From positions 484,764 to 548,763 of the forward strand of contig CAXXHC010000002.1 in assembly GCA_963663525.2 (NCBI GenBank): a DNA stretch of 64,000 nucleotides. Reading direction: 5' to 3'. The first letter of the stretch is position 1, and each line of letters begins with the position of its first letter. A program made the position numbers and the translations under genes. Below, piece after piece: positions 9,088 to 17,409 of the stretch. The DNA comes from G963663525 sp963663525. GTDB lineage: Bacteria; Myxococcota_A; SURF-8; G963663525. Below the pieces are notes generated by a model, which worked only from the letters and a program-made list of their open reading frames with translations, had not been told where the DNA came from and did no database searches.

Positions 9088-9200
9088 CGTCGAGAAACGG
9101 ACGCGGAGCAACGAGTATTCCGCGTCCGTTTTCCGACGCAAACCGCATCGACGAACTGTTTTCGAGCTTGTTTTGTTCAGAGTTTACAGAATTTTGGCAT

Positions 9201-9225
9201 AAAAAAAGACGGCTTTAAGCCGTCT
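9201..9225 (-). terminator. Intrinsic terminator (minus strand)
   Basis: AGACGGC and GCCGTCT (9207-9213 and 9219-9225) form a stem; read on the minus strand it is followed by seven T residues (rc of 9201-9207). It ends minus-strand transcription from the small gene at 9468 and the structured region after it. Confidence 0.8.
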
Positions 9226-9235
9226 GAAAAATCGT

Positions 9236-9348
9236 TCTTCCCTGGGTTTTTGTGGAAATGAATGTGACGCACGTTACCATATAGGGAGGGGAAATACGGT
9301 GAAAAATCTGGGACAAGATTACTAGCGGATATATGACCCCAGGGAAGA
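9236..9348 (-). ncRNA. Candidate structured RNA or 3' UTR with an 11-bp closing stem
   Basis: TCTTCCCTGGG at 9236-9246 pairs perfectly with CCCAGGGAAGA at 9338-9348, enclosing about 91 bases with no ORF. An intrinsic terminator follows immediately on the minus strand (9201-9225). It could be a separate small RNA or the structured 3' end of the mRNA for the 32-aa ORF. It does not match the SRP RNA core, tmRNA or any riboswitch I can recall. Confidence 0.4.
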
Positions 9349-9369
9349 CGTGAATTTATTTGTCAAATA

Positions 9370-9468
9370 TCAGAGTCGTTTGCGAATCGGTTCGGGAATG
9401 ACGCCTTTGATAGCGTGGCGAACATTCTGTACGACGAGATATTCTATCAATTCCAGCATCGCTCTCAT
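9370..9468 (-). CDS. Candidate 32-residue small protein
   Basis: The ATG at 9468 follows AAGGAG by 6 bases, the best ribosome site in this non-coding kilobase, and the unit ends at an intrinsic terminator. The peptide MRAMLELIEYLVVQNVRHAI... has an amphipathic, largely hydrophobic first half and a basic Pro-containing tail ending in PIRKRL. The frame continues upstream to a possible start at 9585 (71 residues), but that extension is Ser-rich, low in complexity and lacks a ribosome site. I do not recognise it; a signalling peptide, a leader or a small membrane-active protein are all possible. Confidence 0.45.
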   Translation of the reverse strand: MRAMLELIEYLVVQNVRHAIKGVIPEPIRKRL

Positions 9469-10181
9469 GACGAACTCCTTACTGACATAAGTGGATGGGA
9501 GACCGGGTTCACGAACCACGGGAATCGATGAAGATGATACTGCTGAGGATACTGATGTTAATGCATGGTGCTGATTCCGATGCAAATCACCGATGATGAA
9601 TACTAAGAGCGGGAACAGGAACAGTCACGGTACAAATCGTTTCAGCAGAACCCGGTACCCCATGAAAGTTGCGGACTGGAAAAGTCGCTAAGGTTGATTT
9701 TTAAAAGAACGCATGTTCTGACCAAGTAAACCTTGCAGAAGTCGTGCCAAAACAGTTTTTTCAAGAAAATTTTACCTACAACCGCTCCAACCACCTATAA
9801 ACATTAGCATTTTTTTCAACCTGACATGATCTGACATAATTCCGATATTGAAAGAATTCAATTTTCGCGCAAATATTTCGTCTCCCCTTCTTTTTCCTCA
9901 TTCAAACATACCATCTTTTCTATATTAACTCCTTATTAACATCGACATTTATTTATACTTCTATGTTTTTACTAGCTTTTTTCCGCGTGACGCATTTTTT
10001 TCGCCTATTATGTTGGCTTCGCGCAAGAAGCGCGAATTATTTTCGTACATTAAAAGGACTATCGCGCAGCATGATTTTTCATTATACTTTTACGTATGAT
10101 ACCCACGATGCGCGGAAAACCGAGCCCCTCGCTTCCGATTGAGATTAAATGTGTTAATTCATATAGTTGGCAAGAGTTGAG
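9469..10181. other. AT-rich intergenic region
   Basis: About 700 bp without a supported gene. Base composition is clearly more AT-rich than the neighbours, especially 9700-10020. The only clear structure is a hairpin at 10018-10036 (TTCGCGC, loop AAGAA, GCGCGAA) followed by TTATTTT. I see no tRNA, rRNA or repeat array. Confidence 0.6.
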
Positions 10182-10664
10182 ATGAGTTCCTCCCCTCCTA
10201 CCGACCCTTTCGACTGGGCCGGAAAAATCCTTTCTCGCCGCGATCACTCCGAAGCGGAGTTGCGCCAGAAAATGAAAGCGAAAGGTTTCGAGACCGAAGC
10301 CATCGACCGCGCCTGCCTTCGTTTGCATGAGTTGGGCTGGCTGGACGACTCCCGCTTCGCTAAGGCCTTCGCGCGGGATCTCCTCGAAGTGCGCCGCCTC
10401 GGACATTACGCAGCGAAGGCAAAGATGCGAGCCAAGGGCCTGGATCACGGCCTGATCGAAAAGACGCTGACCGCGCTTTCCGATTCCAGCGCGGAACAAG
10501 CGCGCATCCGGGAGTGGATCGAGCGACGTTCACGCGGTCTGAACGAATCCGATCCTCGCAAGCGCAAACAAAAACTGTTTCGATTTCTCGCGGGAAAAGG
10601 TTTCGATTCGGAAGCCATTCGCGACGCCATCGAGGAGATGATAGGAAACAACGATGACGAATGA
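10182..10664 (+). CDS. recX: Regulatory protein RecX
   Basis: 160 residues from the ATG at 10182 (a TTG at 10167 would add five). It has the RecX three-helix repeats: LSRRDHSEAELRQKMKAKGF, then GWLDDSRFAKAFARD, then a C-terminal basic repeat. RecX binds RecA filaments and inhibits or tunes recombination and the SOS response. recA is not next to it here; instead it overlaps the kdsC-like gene by 11 bases and is probably co-transcribed with it. Confidence 0.88.
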   Translation: MSSSPPTDPFDWAGKILSRRDHSEAELRQKMKAKGFETEAIDRACLRLHELGWLDDSRFAKAFARDLLEVRRLGHYAAKAKMRAKGLDHGLIEKTLTALSDSSAEQARIREWIERRSRGLNESDPRKRKQKLFRFLAGKGFDSEAIRDAIEEMIGNNDDE

Positions 10665-11163
10665 CCTCACTTCCCGTTTCGCCTCGGTAAAACTGCTGGT
10701 GCTGGATGTGGACGGCGTGATGACCGACGGCGGCATCTACTTCGGTCCGCGTGGGGAAACCTGGCGGCGCTTCTATGCCCCGGACGGCCTCGGCATCAAG
10801 GCCATGGCTCGCTTGGGCGTCCCTACGGCCATCGTCACCGGCCTGGAGTCGGAATCGGTCACTCACCGGGCGCAAAGCCTGGGAATCGACCTTCTGTGGC
10901 AGGATCAGAAACAGAAAGACCGCAGCATTCGGGAAATCCTCGCCCGCACGAAACTCGACGCGCAAGACCTGGCATTCGTGGGAGACGATCTCATCGACCT
11001 CCCCGCCCTGAAACTCGTCGGCCTGCCCATCGCCGTGACCAATGCCCACCCGGAAGTGAAAGCCGTAGCCCGGTACATCACCCGCAAGCCCGGCGGATTT
11101 GGCGCGGTCCGTGAAGTCTGCGAGAAAATCCTGGAAGCACAGGGAAAACGGATCGAGTTTTAG
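10654..11163 (+). CDS. kdsC: KdsC-like HAD phosphatase (Kdo-8-phosphate phosphatase)
   Basis: 169 residues, typical for the cap-less C0 HAD family. Motif I is DVDGVMTDGG with nucleophile D18 and general acid D20, motif II is T62, and motif IV is GDDLIDLP with D111/D112. In the family it removes phosphate from Kdo-8-phosphate, a step to the inner core sugar of LPS. The related NeuA/CMP-sialic-type phosphatases look similar, so the exact sugar is inferred. lptD later in the window fits an LPS-bearing cell. It overlaps recX by 11 bases. Confidence 0.85.
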   Translation: MTNDLTSRFASVKLLVLDVDGVMTDGGIYFGPRGETWRRFYAPDGLGIKAMARLGVPTAIVTGLESESVTHRAQSLGIDLLWQDQKQKDRSIREILARTKLDAQDLAFVGDDLIDLPALKLVGLPIAVTNAHPEVKAVARYITRKPGGFGAVREVCEKILEAQGKRIEF

Positions 11164-11215
11164 AAGGTTGCACTACGGCTCATGTGCTTGATATCCTTCA
11201 TATATTTTGGTTCGA

Positions 11216-12067
11216 TCACCCTTTGACGCCCCCCGCCGTGAGTCCTCCGACGAGATGCCGTTGCAGCACGAAAAACAGCCCCATCACTGGCGTGCTGACG
11301 AGGATCGCTCCCGCCGCGAACAATCCCCAATCCGTGGAATAGCTTCCCACGTGCCGTTGAAGCGCCACAGGCAGGGTAAAGGCCGTTTCCTCTCCTAGAA
11401 ATGTGGCCGCGAGAATGAACTCGTTCCAGGCAGTCATGAAGGAAAACAGCGCCGTCACGGCGATGGCAGGACGTGCAAGAGGCAGGATGATTTTCACGAA
11501 AATGGTCCACCGGCTCGCCCCGTCCATGAGGGCGGCGTCTTCCAGATCCTTTGGAATCGTATCGAAATATCCTTTGAGCATCCAGACGCAAAACGGAACA
11601 GCCGTAGTGGAATACACCAGTGTCAATCCCATCATGCTGTCCAGCAGGCCGAGATTGTCGAGCAGAATATATAGAGGTACTGCCATCACCACGCCGGGGA
11701 ACATCTGCGTCACGAGAAACAGCGACATCCCCAGTCGCGCCCCAGGAAACATAAAGCGACTGAAGGCATAGGCAGCCGTGGTGGCGAGCCCGATCCCCAA
11801 AAGCGTTGTGGCCACGGATACCGCGATGGAGTTGAACAGCCAGTGGCCGAACAGCCAATGCCCTGCGAGGTCGGTGGCGGTCAGCAGTTGTCGGAAATTG
11901 TCGAGGCTGACGGTTTCCGGCAAAGGATTGGCCGAAAGCGAAAACGCCTGCGAGGGTGTAAGCGCCATTTTCACCACCCACAACACCGGGTAAAGCGTCG
12001 CCGCACATACGGAGATCAGCAACAGATGTATTCCGATAGACTTGGCGAGAGAAGTTCCTCGATGCAT
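11216..12067 (-). CDS. malG: ABC maltodextrin permease MalG
   Basis: 283 residues with six hydrophobic segments, the first near residues 9-30. The EAA loop that docks on MalK reads EDAALMDGASRWTIFVKIILP. It is the second permease half of the alpha-glucan ABC importer. It starts 3 bases after the MalE-MalF fusion gene ends and is the last gene of the alpha-glucan operon; 52 bases separate it from the convergent kdsC-like gene, with no clear terminator. Confidence 0.93.
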   Translation of the reverse strand: MHRGTSLAKSIGIHLLLISVCAATLYPVLWVVKMALTPSQAFSLSANPLPETVSLDNFRQLLTATDLAGHWLFGHWLFNSIAVSVATTLLGIGLATTAAYAFSRFMFPGARLGMSLFLVTQMFPGVVMAVPLYILLDNLGLLDSMMGLTLVYSTTAVPFCVWMLKGYFDTIPKDLEDAALMDGASRWTIFVKIILPLARPAIAVTALFSFMTAWNEFILAATFLGEETAFTLPVALQRHVGSYSTDWGLFAAGAILVSTPVMGLFFVLQRHLVGGLTAGGVKG

Positions 12068-12070
12068 GGA

Positions 12071-14335
12071 TTACGCCTCCCTCGCGAGTTTTTTCGTGCC
12101 CCAGCCGTACAGCAGCAGCACGAGGAAAATCAGCGTCGCATACGCCGCCGCGTAGCCGTATTGCTCCTGGCGCGTGAAAGCCCAGCGGTAGGCTTCCGAG
12201 ATCAGAATTTCGGTGGAGCCGTCCGGCTCGCCCCCGGACACCAGATAAATGATATTGAACATGTTGAAGGTCCAGACGCCGCCGAGTATCACGGCAGGCA
12301 GTAGCGCCGGTTTCACGAGCGGCAAGGTGATACGGAAAAACCGCGTGACCCTCCCCGCGCCGTCCACCTCGGCGGCTTCCTCCAATTCCGCCGGAATCGC
12401 TTGAAGCGCCCCCAGCGTAACGACCATCATAAAGGGAAAACCGAGCCAGACGTTCGTCGCCAGGTTGGCGGCAAAAGCCGTCCAGAAATGGCTGAACCAC
12501 GCGACGGGCTCCAGCCCCAGCCAGTCGAGCAGCCCGTTGACCGCCCCGAACTGCCGGTGAAACATGCCCTTCCAGATCAGCGCCGTAATGTAGTTCGGCA
12601 CGGCCCAGGGCACGATCAGCAACACCCGGTACACGCCCCTCAGCTTCAGCCATTCCGGGCGCAGAAGCAGCGCCAGAGCCATCCCCAGCGAGACGTGCAA
12701 CGCCACGTTGGCGGCAGTCCACATCACCGTGACGCCCAGCGTAAAGTAAAACGAGAGGGGATCGGCCACCGGGTAATCCTTGCAGGCGAGAATGCTTGCG
12801 AAATTCGACAATCCCACGAAGGTGAACTCTCCGGCGCGATGGGCAAACAACGAAACCAACGTACCCACCACGAACGGCGTGAACACCAGCAGCAGCATTC
12901 CCACCGCCGCAGGCGCAATGTAGGCGTAGGCCGTGCGATTCTCCCACATCTGAGAAAACGTACCTTCGTGCTTCATTTTACGCCAGAACACGAAAACCAA
13001 CGCCAAAAGCACTCCCAACGCAAGAACAAGATATACGAGCGGATCGGCTGCCTTCGGTGCGGGTCGGCTGACGATTTTCAGCATGTAATCGGCATGTTCG
13101 AGCGCTTTTTCCGGTGAGGCGGCACCGCGCAACACCTGTCTCAACGCCTGGTTGGCGGGCTCCCAGACCGAACGCATCAGGGGATCGTTGGGCATGGGAA
13201 TCGCCGAATCCACCATATCTTTAAAACGTAGAAGCCGCTGCATCTCTTTGGAAATATTTAGATTTTCCTCGTTTTCCAACTCTGCGTAGGTGTTTTTCCA
13301 CGCGACCGTCTGCCGCCCGGTTTCCAAGCGGATACGCGCTCCTTTTTCCTCGGACAAAAAGCGTGCAAAATCAAGCAGTTTGGCGGGTTTATGCTTCGAA
13401 TTCTCGGCGAGAAACAGCCCCTCGACGGTCAGAAACGGTGTCGCCGCCTTTCCCGTCGCAGAGACACGCGGAAGCGGGTGGATATCGTAGGGCACCGAGG
13501 AGTCGATCTCCCCCATGAACCACGGCCCGTTGATGACAAAAGCCGCCTTCCCTTCGTTGAAAAGCTGGGAAACGAGGGTCGAAGTCGGTTCGGCGGGCAG
13601 GTCGCCGCGATCCGAAAGCGACTTCACGAAAGCCAGAGACGCCGCGTTTTCGTGACGGTTCAGCCGCACAGAACCGTCATCCGAAAAGATCTTCCCACCG
13701 AAACCATACAGCCACGCCGCGTGATGGTAGAAATTGCCCGCTTCGTAGGCCAGACAGGTTTTTCCTTGATGATTTTTACGAAAAGACGTGCAAAATCGCT
13801 CCAATTCGTCTGTGGTTCGTGGAACCTCGCGCCCTCCGAGCAAGCCGCGATGCACGAACAACGCCGTGCTCTTGAAAGACAACGGCCAGCCGTAGGAACG
13901 GCCTTGAAACGTCAGCGCATCCACCGTCGCCGTAAAAAAGCCCTTTTTCAAGGACAAGGTCTCCTCGATGCCGTCAAGGCTGCGCACGATGCCGGAACGC
14001 GCCCAGTCTCCGAGACGTTCGTGGGCGGCGATGAAGAGATCCGGCCCGTTTCCGCGAGGTACGGCAGAGGTCAGTTTGTTGCCATAGGCTTCGAAAGGTA
14101 CGGCCAGCGGCTCGACTCTCTCGACCGGATGCTCCCGATTCCACTGCGAAATCGCCTTTTCCAGCGCTTCGCGTTCCACGCCCCGGTAACTGTGCCAAAG
14201 CCGAATCGGCTCCGCTTTCTCGGCTTCGACCGAAAAAGGCGCAAAAACGGTAAAAAACATGCACAATCCCACAAAAAGGCAAAACGACGACGCCTTTCCA
14301 ACAAGAGATTTCGTGACGTTTCGACGTGCTTTCAT
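12071..14335 (-). CDS. Fused maltodextrin-binding protein and permease (MalE-MalF)
   Basis: 754 residues. Residues 1-38 are a signal sequence. Residues about 43-425 are a family-1 solute-binding protein (IRLWHSYRG, GPDLFIAAHERLGDW, KAAFVINGPWFMGEI). A membrane segment follows at 431-451, then a MalF-type permease at 468-754 with the EAA motif EEAAEVDGAGRVTRFFRITLP. The topology is consistent: binding domain outside, one crossing to the cytoplasm, then the usual permease core. MalE and MalF are normally separate proteins. The fusion fixes one binding domain per transporter, so capture and transport are coupled in cis. No frameshift or stop is visible at the junction. It overlaps malK by 4 bases and leads into malG. 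Confidence 0.9.
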   Translation of the reverse strand: MKARRNVTKSLVGKASSFCLFVGLCMFFTVFAPFSVEAEKAEPIRLWHSYRGVEREALEKAISQWNREHPVERVEPLAVPFEAYGNKLTSAVPRGNGPDLFIAAHERLGDWARSGIVRSLDGIEETLSLKKGFFTATVDALTFQGRSYGWPLSFKSTALFVHRGLLGGREVPRTTDELERFCTSFRKNHQGKTCLAYEAGNFYHHAAWLYGFGGKIFSDDGSVRLNRHENAASLAFVKSLSDRGDLPAEPTSTLVSQLFNEGKAAFVINGPWFMGEIDSSVPYDIHPLPRVSATGKAATPFLTVEGLFLAENSKHKPAKLLDFARFLSEEKGARIRLETGRQTVAWKNTYAELENEENLNISKEMQRLLRFKDMVDSAIPMPNDPLMRSVWEPANQALRQVLRGAASPEKALEHADYMLKIVSRPAPKAADPLVYLVLALGVLLALVFVFWRKMKHEGTFSQMWENRTAYAYIAPAAVGMLLLVFTPFVVGTLVSLFAHRAGEFTFVGLSNFASILACKDYPVADPLSFYFTLGVTVMWTAANVALHVSLGMALALLLRPEWLKLRGVYRVLLIVPWAVPNYITALIWKGMFHRQFGAVNGLLDWLGLEPVAWFSHFWTAFAANLATNVWLGFPFMMVVTLGALQAIPAELEEAAEVDGAGRVTRFFRITLPLVKPALLPAVILGGVWTFNMFNIIYLVSGGEPDGSTEILISEAYRWAFTRQEQYGYAAAYATLIFLVLLLYGWGTKKLAREA

Positions 14336-15420
14336 CCGTTTTTCACCGGGAAGAGGGCTTTTTGCGTGTCGAGATCGAACAGTTTCACATCGGCGGGATC
14401 TACGGCGAACGTCAGCGTGTCCCCGACTTCCAGCGACGGAAGTTTATCCGCCGCCACGTGGGCGATCATTTCGGCATCGCCTACCCGGCAATGCAGATGC
14501 AGATCCCACCCCACCGTTTCGATCACCTCCACCGTAGCCTTTACCGTACCCGGCAGAGACTCGTTCAGTTTCAGTTCGTGTGGTCGAATACCGATTTCCA
14601 GCGTCTCCGGCAGGGTTTCCGACCGTTGCGACTCGTGCAGAGGGACGAAAACCCCCTCCCCTTCCAGCTTTCTGTCACGTAAACTCACGCGCAGAAAATT
14701 CATCGGCGGCGATCCGATGAACTCCGCCACGAAACGAGATACCGGCCTCTCGTACAAATTTCGCGGCGTGTCCACCTGCCGGGCGTAACCGCCCTCCAGC
14801 ACGCAGATCCGGTCGGCGAGCGTCATGGCCTCGATCTGATCGTGGGTGACGTACACCATCGTAGCGCCTAGCTTGCGATGTAGTTTCTTCAACTCTACCC
14901 GCATTTCGGCCCGCAGGTTGGCATCGAGATTGGAGAGGGGTTCGTCGAACAAAAACACTTGGGGACGCCGCACGATGGCGCGCCCAATTGCCACTCGTTG
15001 CCGCTGTCCCCCCGAAAGCTGCTTGGGATAGCGATCCAACAGGGTTTCGAGGCCGAGCATCCGCGCCGCTTCTTCAACCTTGCGAGCGATTTCCGGTTTG
15101 GGTTCTTTGCGAATGTGGAGAGAAAAGCCCATGTTTTGCCGAACGGTCATATGGGGATACAGTGCGTAGGACTGAAACACCATCGCCACGTCACGATCTT
15201 TGGGCGGCACATCGTTGACCCGCCGTTCCCCGATACGCAACTCGCCGCCGGAAATGTCTTCCAGGCCCGCTAGGCAGCGTAAAAGCGTGGATTTCCCACA
15301 ACCGCTCGGACCGACGAGCACCAGGAATTCACCGTCCGCAATGTCGAACTCGATTCCCTTGAGGACGTGCGCGTCTTTTCCATAGGTTTTTCGAATGTCC
15401 TTCAGCGTCAATCCGGCCAT
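14332..15420 (-). CDS. malK: ABC transporter ATPase MalK/UgpC type
   Basis: 362 residues. Walker A GPSGCGKST (about residues 38-46), signature LSGGQRQRV, Walker B VFLFDEP, then a C-terminal TOBE/OB regulatory domain from about residue 235. It powers the MalE-MalF/MalG importer encoded immediately downstream (4-base overlap). It belongs to the CUT1 subfamily that imports oligosaccharides and glycerol-3-phosphate. The surrounding amylases point to maltodextrin. Confidence 0.95.
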   Translation of the reverse strand: MAGLTLKDIRKTYGKDAHVLKGIEFDIADGEFLVLVGPSGCGKSTLLRCLAGLEDISGGELRIGERRVNDVPPKDRDVAMVFQSYALYPHMTVRQNMGFSLHIRKEPKPEIARKVEEAARMLGLETLLDRYPKQLSGGQRQRVAIGRAIVRRPQVFLFDEPLSNLDANLRAEMRVELKKLHRKLGATMVYVTHDQIEAMTLADRICVLEGGYARQVDTPRNLYERPVSRFVAEFIGSPPMNFLRVSLRDRKLEGEGVFVPLHESQRSETLPETLEIGIRPHELKLNESLPGTVKATVEVIETVGWDLHLHCRVGDAEMIAHVAADKLPSLEVGDTLTFAVDPADVKLFDLDTQKALFPVKNG

Positions 15421-15430
15421 GTTCTTCGTC

Positions 15431-17398
15431 CTATCGCGCCACGAGCACGCGCACGGATTGCGGAGGCACGGACAAGTTCAGCGTCCCATCCGCGTCTACC
15501 GAAAATTCGGCACTACCATCCATTTCGTCGATCAGCTTCGTTCCCGGTGTAAAGGAAACGGACATTTCGCCACCGCCGGAATCCAGGGCATTCGTGGAAC
15601 CGGTTTTCGTTTTGTGGGCATTGAGCACCACCAGCACCGTTTCACCGTCGTAACTTCGCTCGAAGGCAAAGATTCCGGCGTCCGTCTCCTCGCCGGTGTG
15701 CTCGGTAGACCACATCACCTGCATTTCTCCCCGCCTTAACGGAGTGTAATGCTTTCGAAGCCCGATCAGTTTCTGAATCCAGTGGAAGGTCGCCCCGGAA
15801 GTGTCGAAACCGCTGTTCCAGAGGTCTTCGCGGTTTGCCGGATCATTTCCGCCGTTGAAGTTCTGCTCGGTTCCGTAATACAGGCACGGGATGCCGTCCA
15901 TGGTCAGCAGCAGCGCCAACGCGGCGCGAAGCGTCGCCGTGTCGCAATTGCAATCGTAGCGGGCGGAATCGCAGGTTTCGCCGTCGGGAAGGCAAGGCAG
16001 ATCTTCGGAGCCGTCATCCACAAACAAAAAGCGCGGAATGTCGTGGTTGTCGAGAAAATTCACCAGCATCTTGTACGGTGGAATTCCCTGCCCTTCGGCG
16101 TCGGTCGGACCGTCCATGTGAGCGGTGATACCGTAGTTCTGGTTTTCCTGTGTCACCGTCTCGCCGGGAAAACGGTAACTCCACAATTCTTCGATGGATT
16201 TCGTGGAAGCACCCTGCTTGAACACCCCATCGAAAGCGGTGTATTTTTGCGAAAAATAGAATACGGAATCCAGTTCCTGGTTTTCGGTGAAACTACCGAT
16301 CAGGGCGTCGTTGCCGTCGAACGCCTCGCCGAACATGAAAAAGTTCCGTTTTCCCGCAATTTTCGCCCGCTTGCGGATCTCCGGACAAAAAGTCTGCCAG
16401 AAACCGTGTTCCACGTGCTTGATCGTATCGATGCGGAAGCCGTCGAAGTCGGCGGCCTCGATCCAGTAGGCGTAGACATCCGTCAGCGCCTCGCGCACGT
16501 CGTCGCGTTCGGTGTTGATATCTTTCAAACCGCCGGGGAAATCTCCCTTCGTTTCCTGAAGCCGCACATATTCGTAACAGTCGGGAATCGTGGACCAATG
16601 CGCTCCGCTTTCATACGTCGCCTGGTCGATGATCCCCGCGTCCAGGCAAGCATCCAGTTCACGCCCCCAGACCGTCACCCGCCCCATGCGATGGTACCAG
16701 TCTTCGTTCGCGAATTCGGCGGGCCACGGCGGTACACGATTGATGGAAGGGTCCCAAATCCACTCGACGGACGCAAGTCCCGACGCTCCCAGCGAAGTGT
16801 ATGCCTGCACGCCCCGACTGTCGAAATCAGGATCCCATTCGGTGGTGCGCGTCAGGGGAGACGACGTACCGCTGCCCATCACCAGTTCGTTGGGCTGGCC
16901 GTTTTTGTTGATATCGTAGTAAAAAAGCTGGCCGATGTGATTGGTCACGATATCGAGCACCACCTTGAGGCCGCGTTCGTGGCAAGCGTCCACCATCTCG
17001 CGCAACTTGGCCATGTCTCCGAAATGAGGATTGACCTCCAGAAAATTCTGCGTCCAGTAGCCGTGATATCCGCCCACCCCGGCATCTTCTTCCACGTTTT
17101 TGACGACAGGCGAAATCCACAACGTCGTGACACCGAGTTCCACAAGGTAATCCAGATGGTCGATCACGCCCTGATAATCGCCGCCGTGATAGCCCGCCGG
17201 AGCATCGGGAATCACATTGTAATCATTGTTGAGATCGCCATTGGCAAAGCGATCCACCATAAGTTGGTAGATGATTTCGTCGCGCCAGTCCTCCACATGG
17301 CTGGTGAGCACCTTCTTTTTCGACGCATCGGGATCGACACAGCCGCACACGACGAGCACAAGCGCCAGCAGCACGGGAATGACGAGGATGTCGCGCAT
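15431..17398 (-). CDS. GH13 alpha-amylase lipoprotein
   Basis: 655 residues. A lipobox ending LVVCGC gives lipidated C20. The GH13 barrel carries all three catalytic residues: D324 (GFRIDTIKH), E358 (FGEAFD) and D453 (LDNHDIPRF). A beta domain closes the C-terminus. It hydrolyses alpha-1,4 glucans. Unlike the two upstream enzymes it has no EGF-like repeats, and it sits between the porin and malK (gaps of 11 and 10 bases). I infer that it trims imported oligosaccharides in the periplasm, though surface display cannot be excluded. Confidence 0.92.
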   Translation of the reverse strand: MRDILVIPVLLALVLVVCGCVDPDASKKKVLTSHVEDWRDEIIYQLMVDRFANGDLNNDYNVIPDAPAGYHGGDYQGVIDHLDYLVELGVTTLWISPVVKNVEEDAGVGGYHGYWTQNFLEVNPHFGDMAKLREMVDACHERGLKVVLDIVTNHIGQLFYYDINKNGQPNELVMGSGTSSPLTRTTEWDPDFDSRGVQAYTSLGASGLASVEWIWDPSINRVPPWPAEFANEDWYHRMGRVTVWGRELDACLDAGIIDQATYESGAHWSTIPDCYEYVRLQETKGDFPGGLKDINTERDDVREALTDVYAYWIEAADFDGFRIDTIKHVEHGFWQTFCPEIRKRAKIAGKRNFFMFGEAFDGNDALIGSFTENQELDSVFYFSQKYTAFDGVFKQGASTKSIEELWSYRFPGETVTQENQNYGITAHMDGPTDAEGQGIPPYKMLVNFLDNHDIPRFLFVDDGSEDLPCLPDGETCDSARYDCNCDTATLRAALALLLTMDGIPCLYYGTEQNFNGGNDPANREDLWNSGFDTSGATFHWIQKLIGLRKHYTPLRRGEMQVMWSTEHTGEETDAGIFAFERSYDGETVLVVLNAHKTKTGSTNALDSGGGEMSVSFTPGTKLIDEMDGSAEFSVDADGTLNLSVPPQSVRVLVAR

Positions 17399-17409
17399 GT
17401 GGTTCCTCC

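Noticed and set aside
10018..10036. Hairpin TTCGCGC-AAGAA-GCGCGAA as a terminator
   Set aside because: There is no gene on either strand close enough to need it, and the T run is short; kept only as a note in the intergenic entry.
11160..12947. A 595-codon open frame on the minus strand over malG and the permease fusion
   Set aside because: It is out of frame with two well-supported permease genes, has Arg/Gly-rich text without domains, and is explained by GC-rich codon bias.
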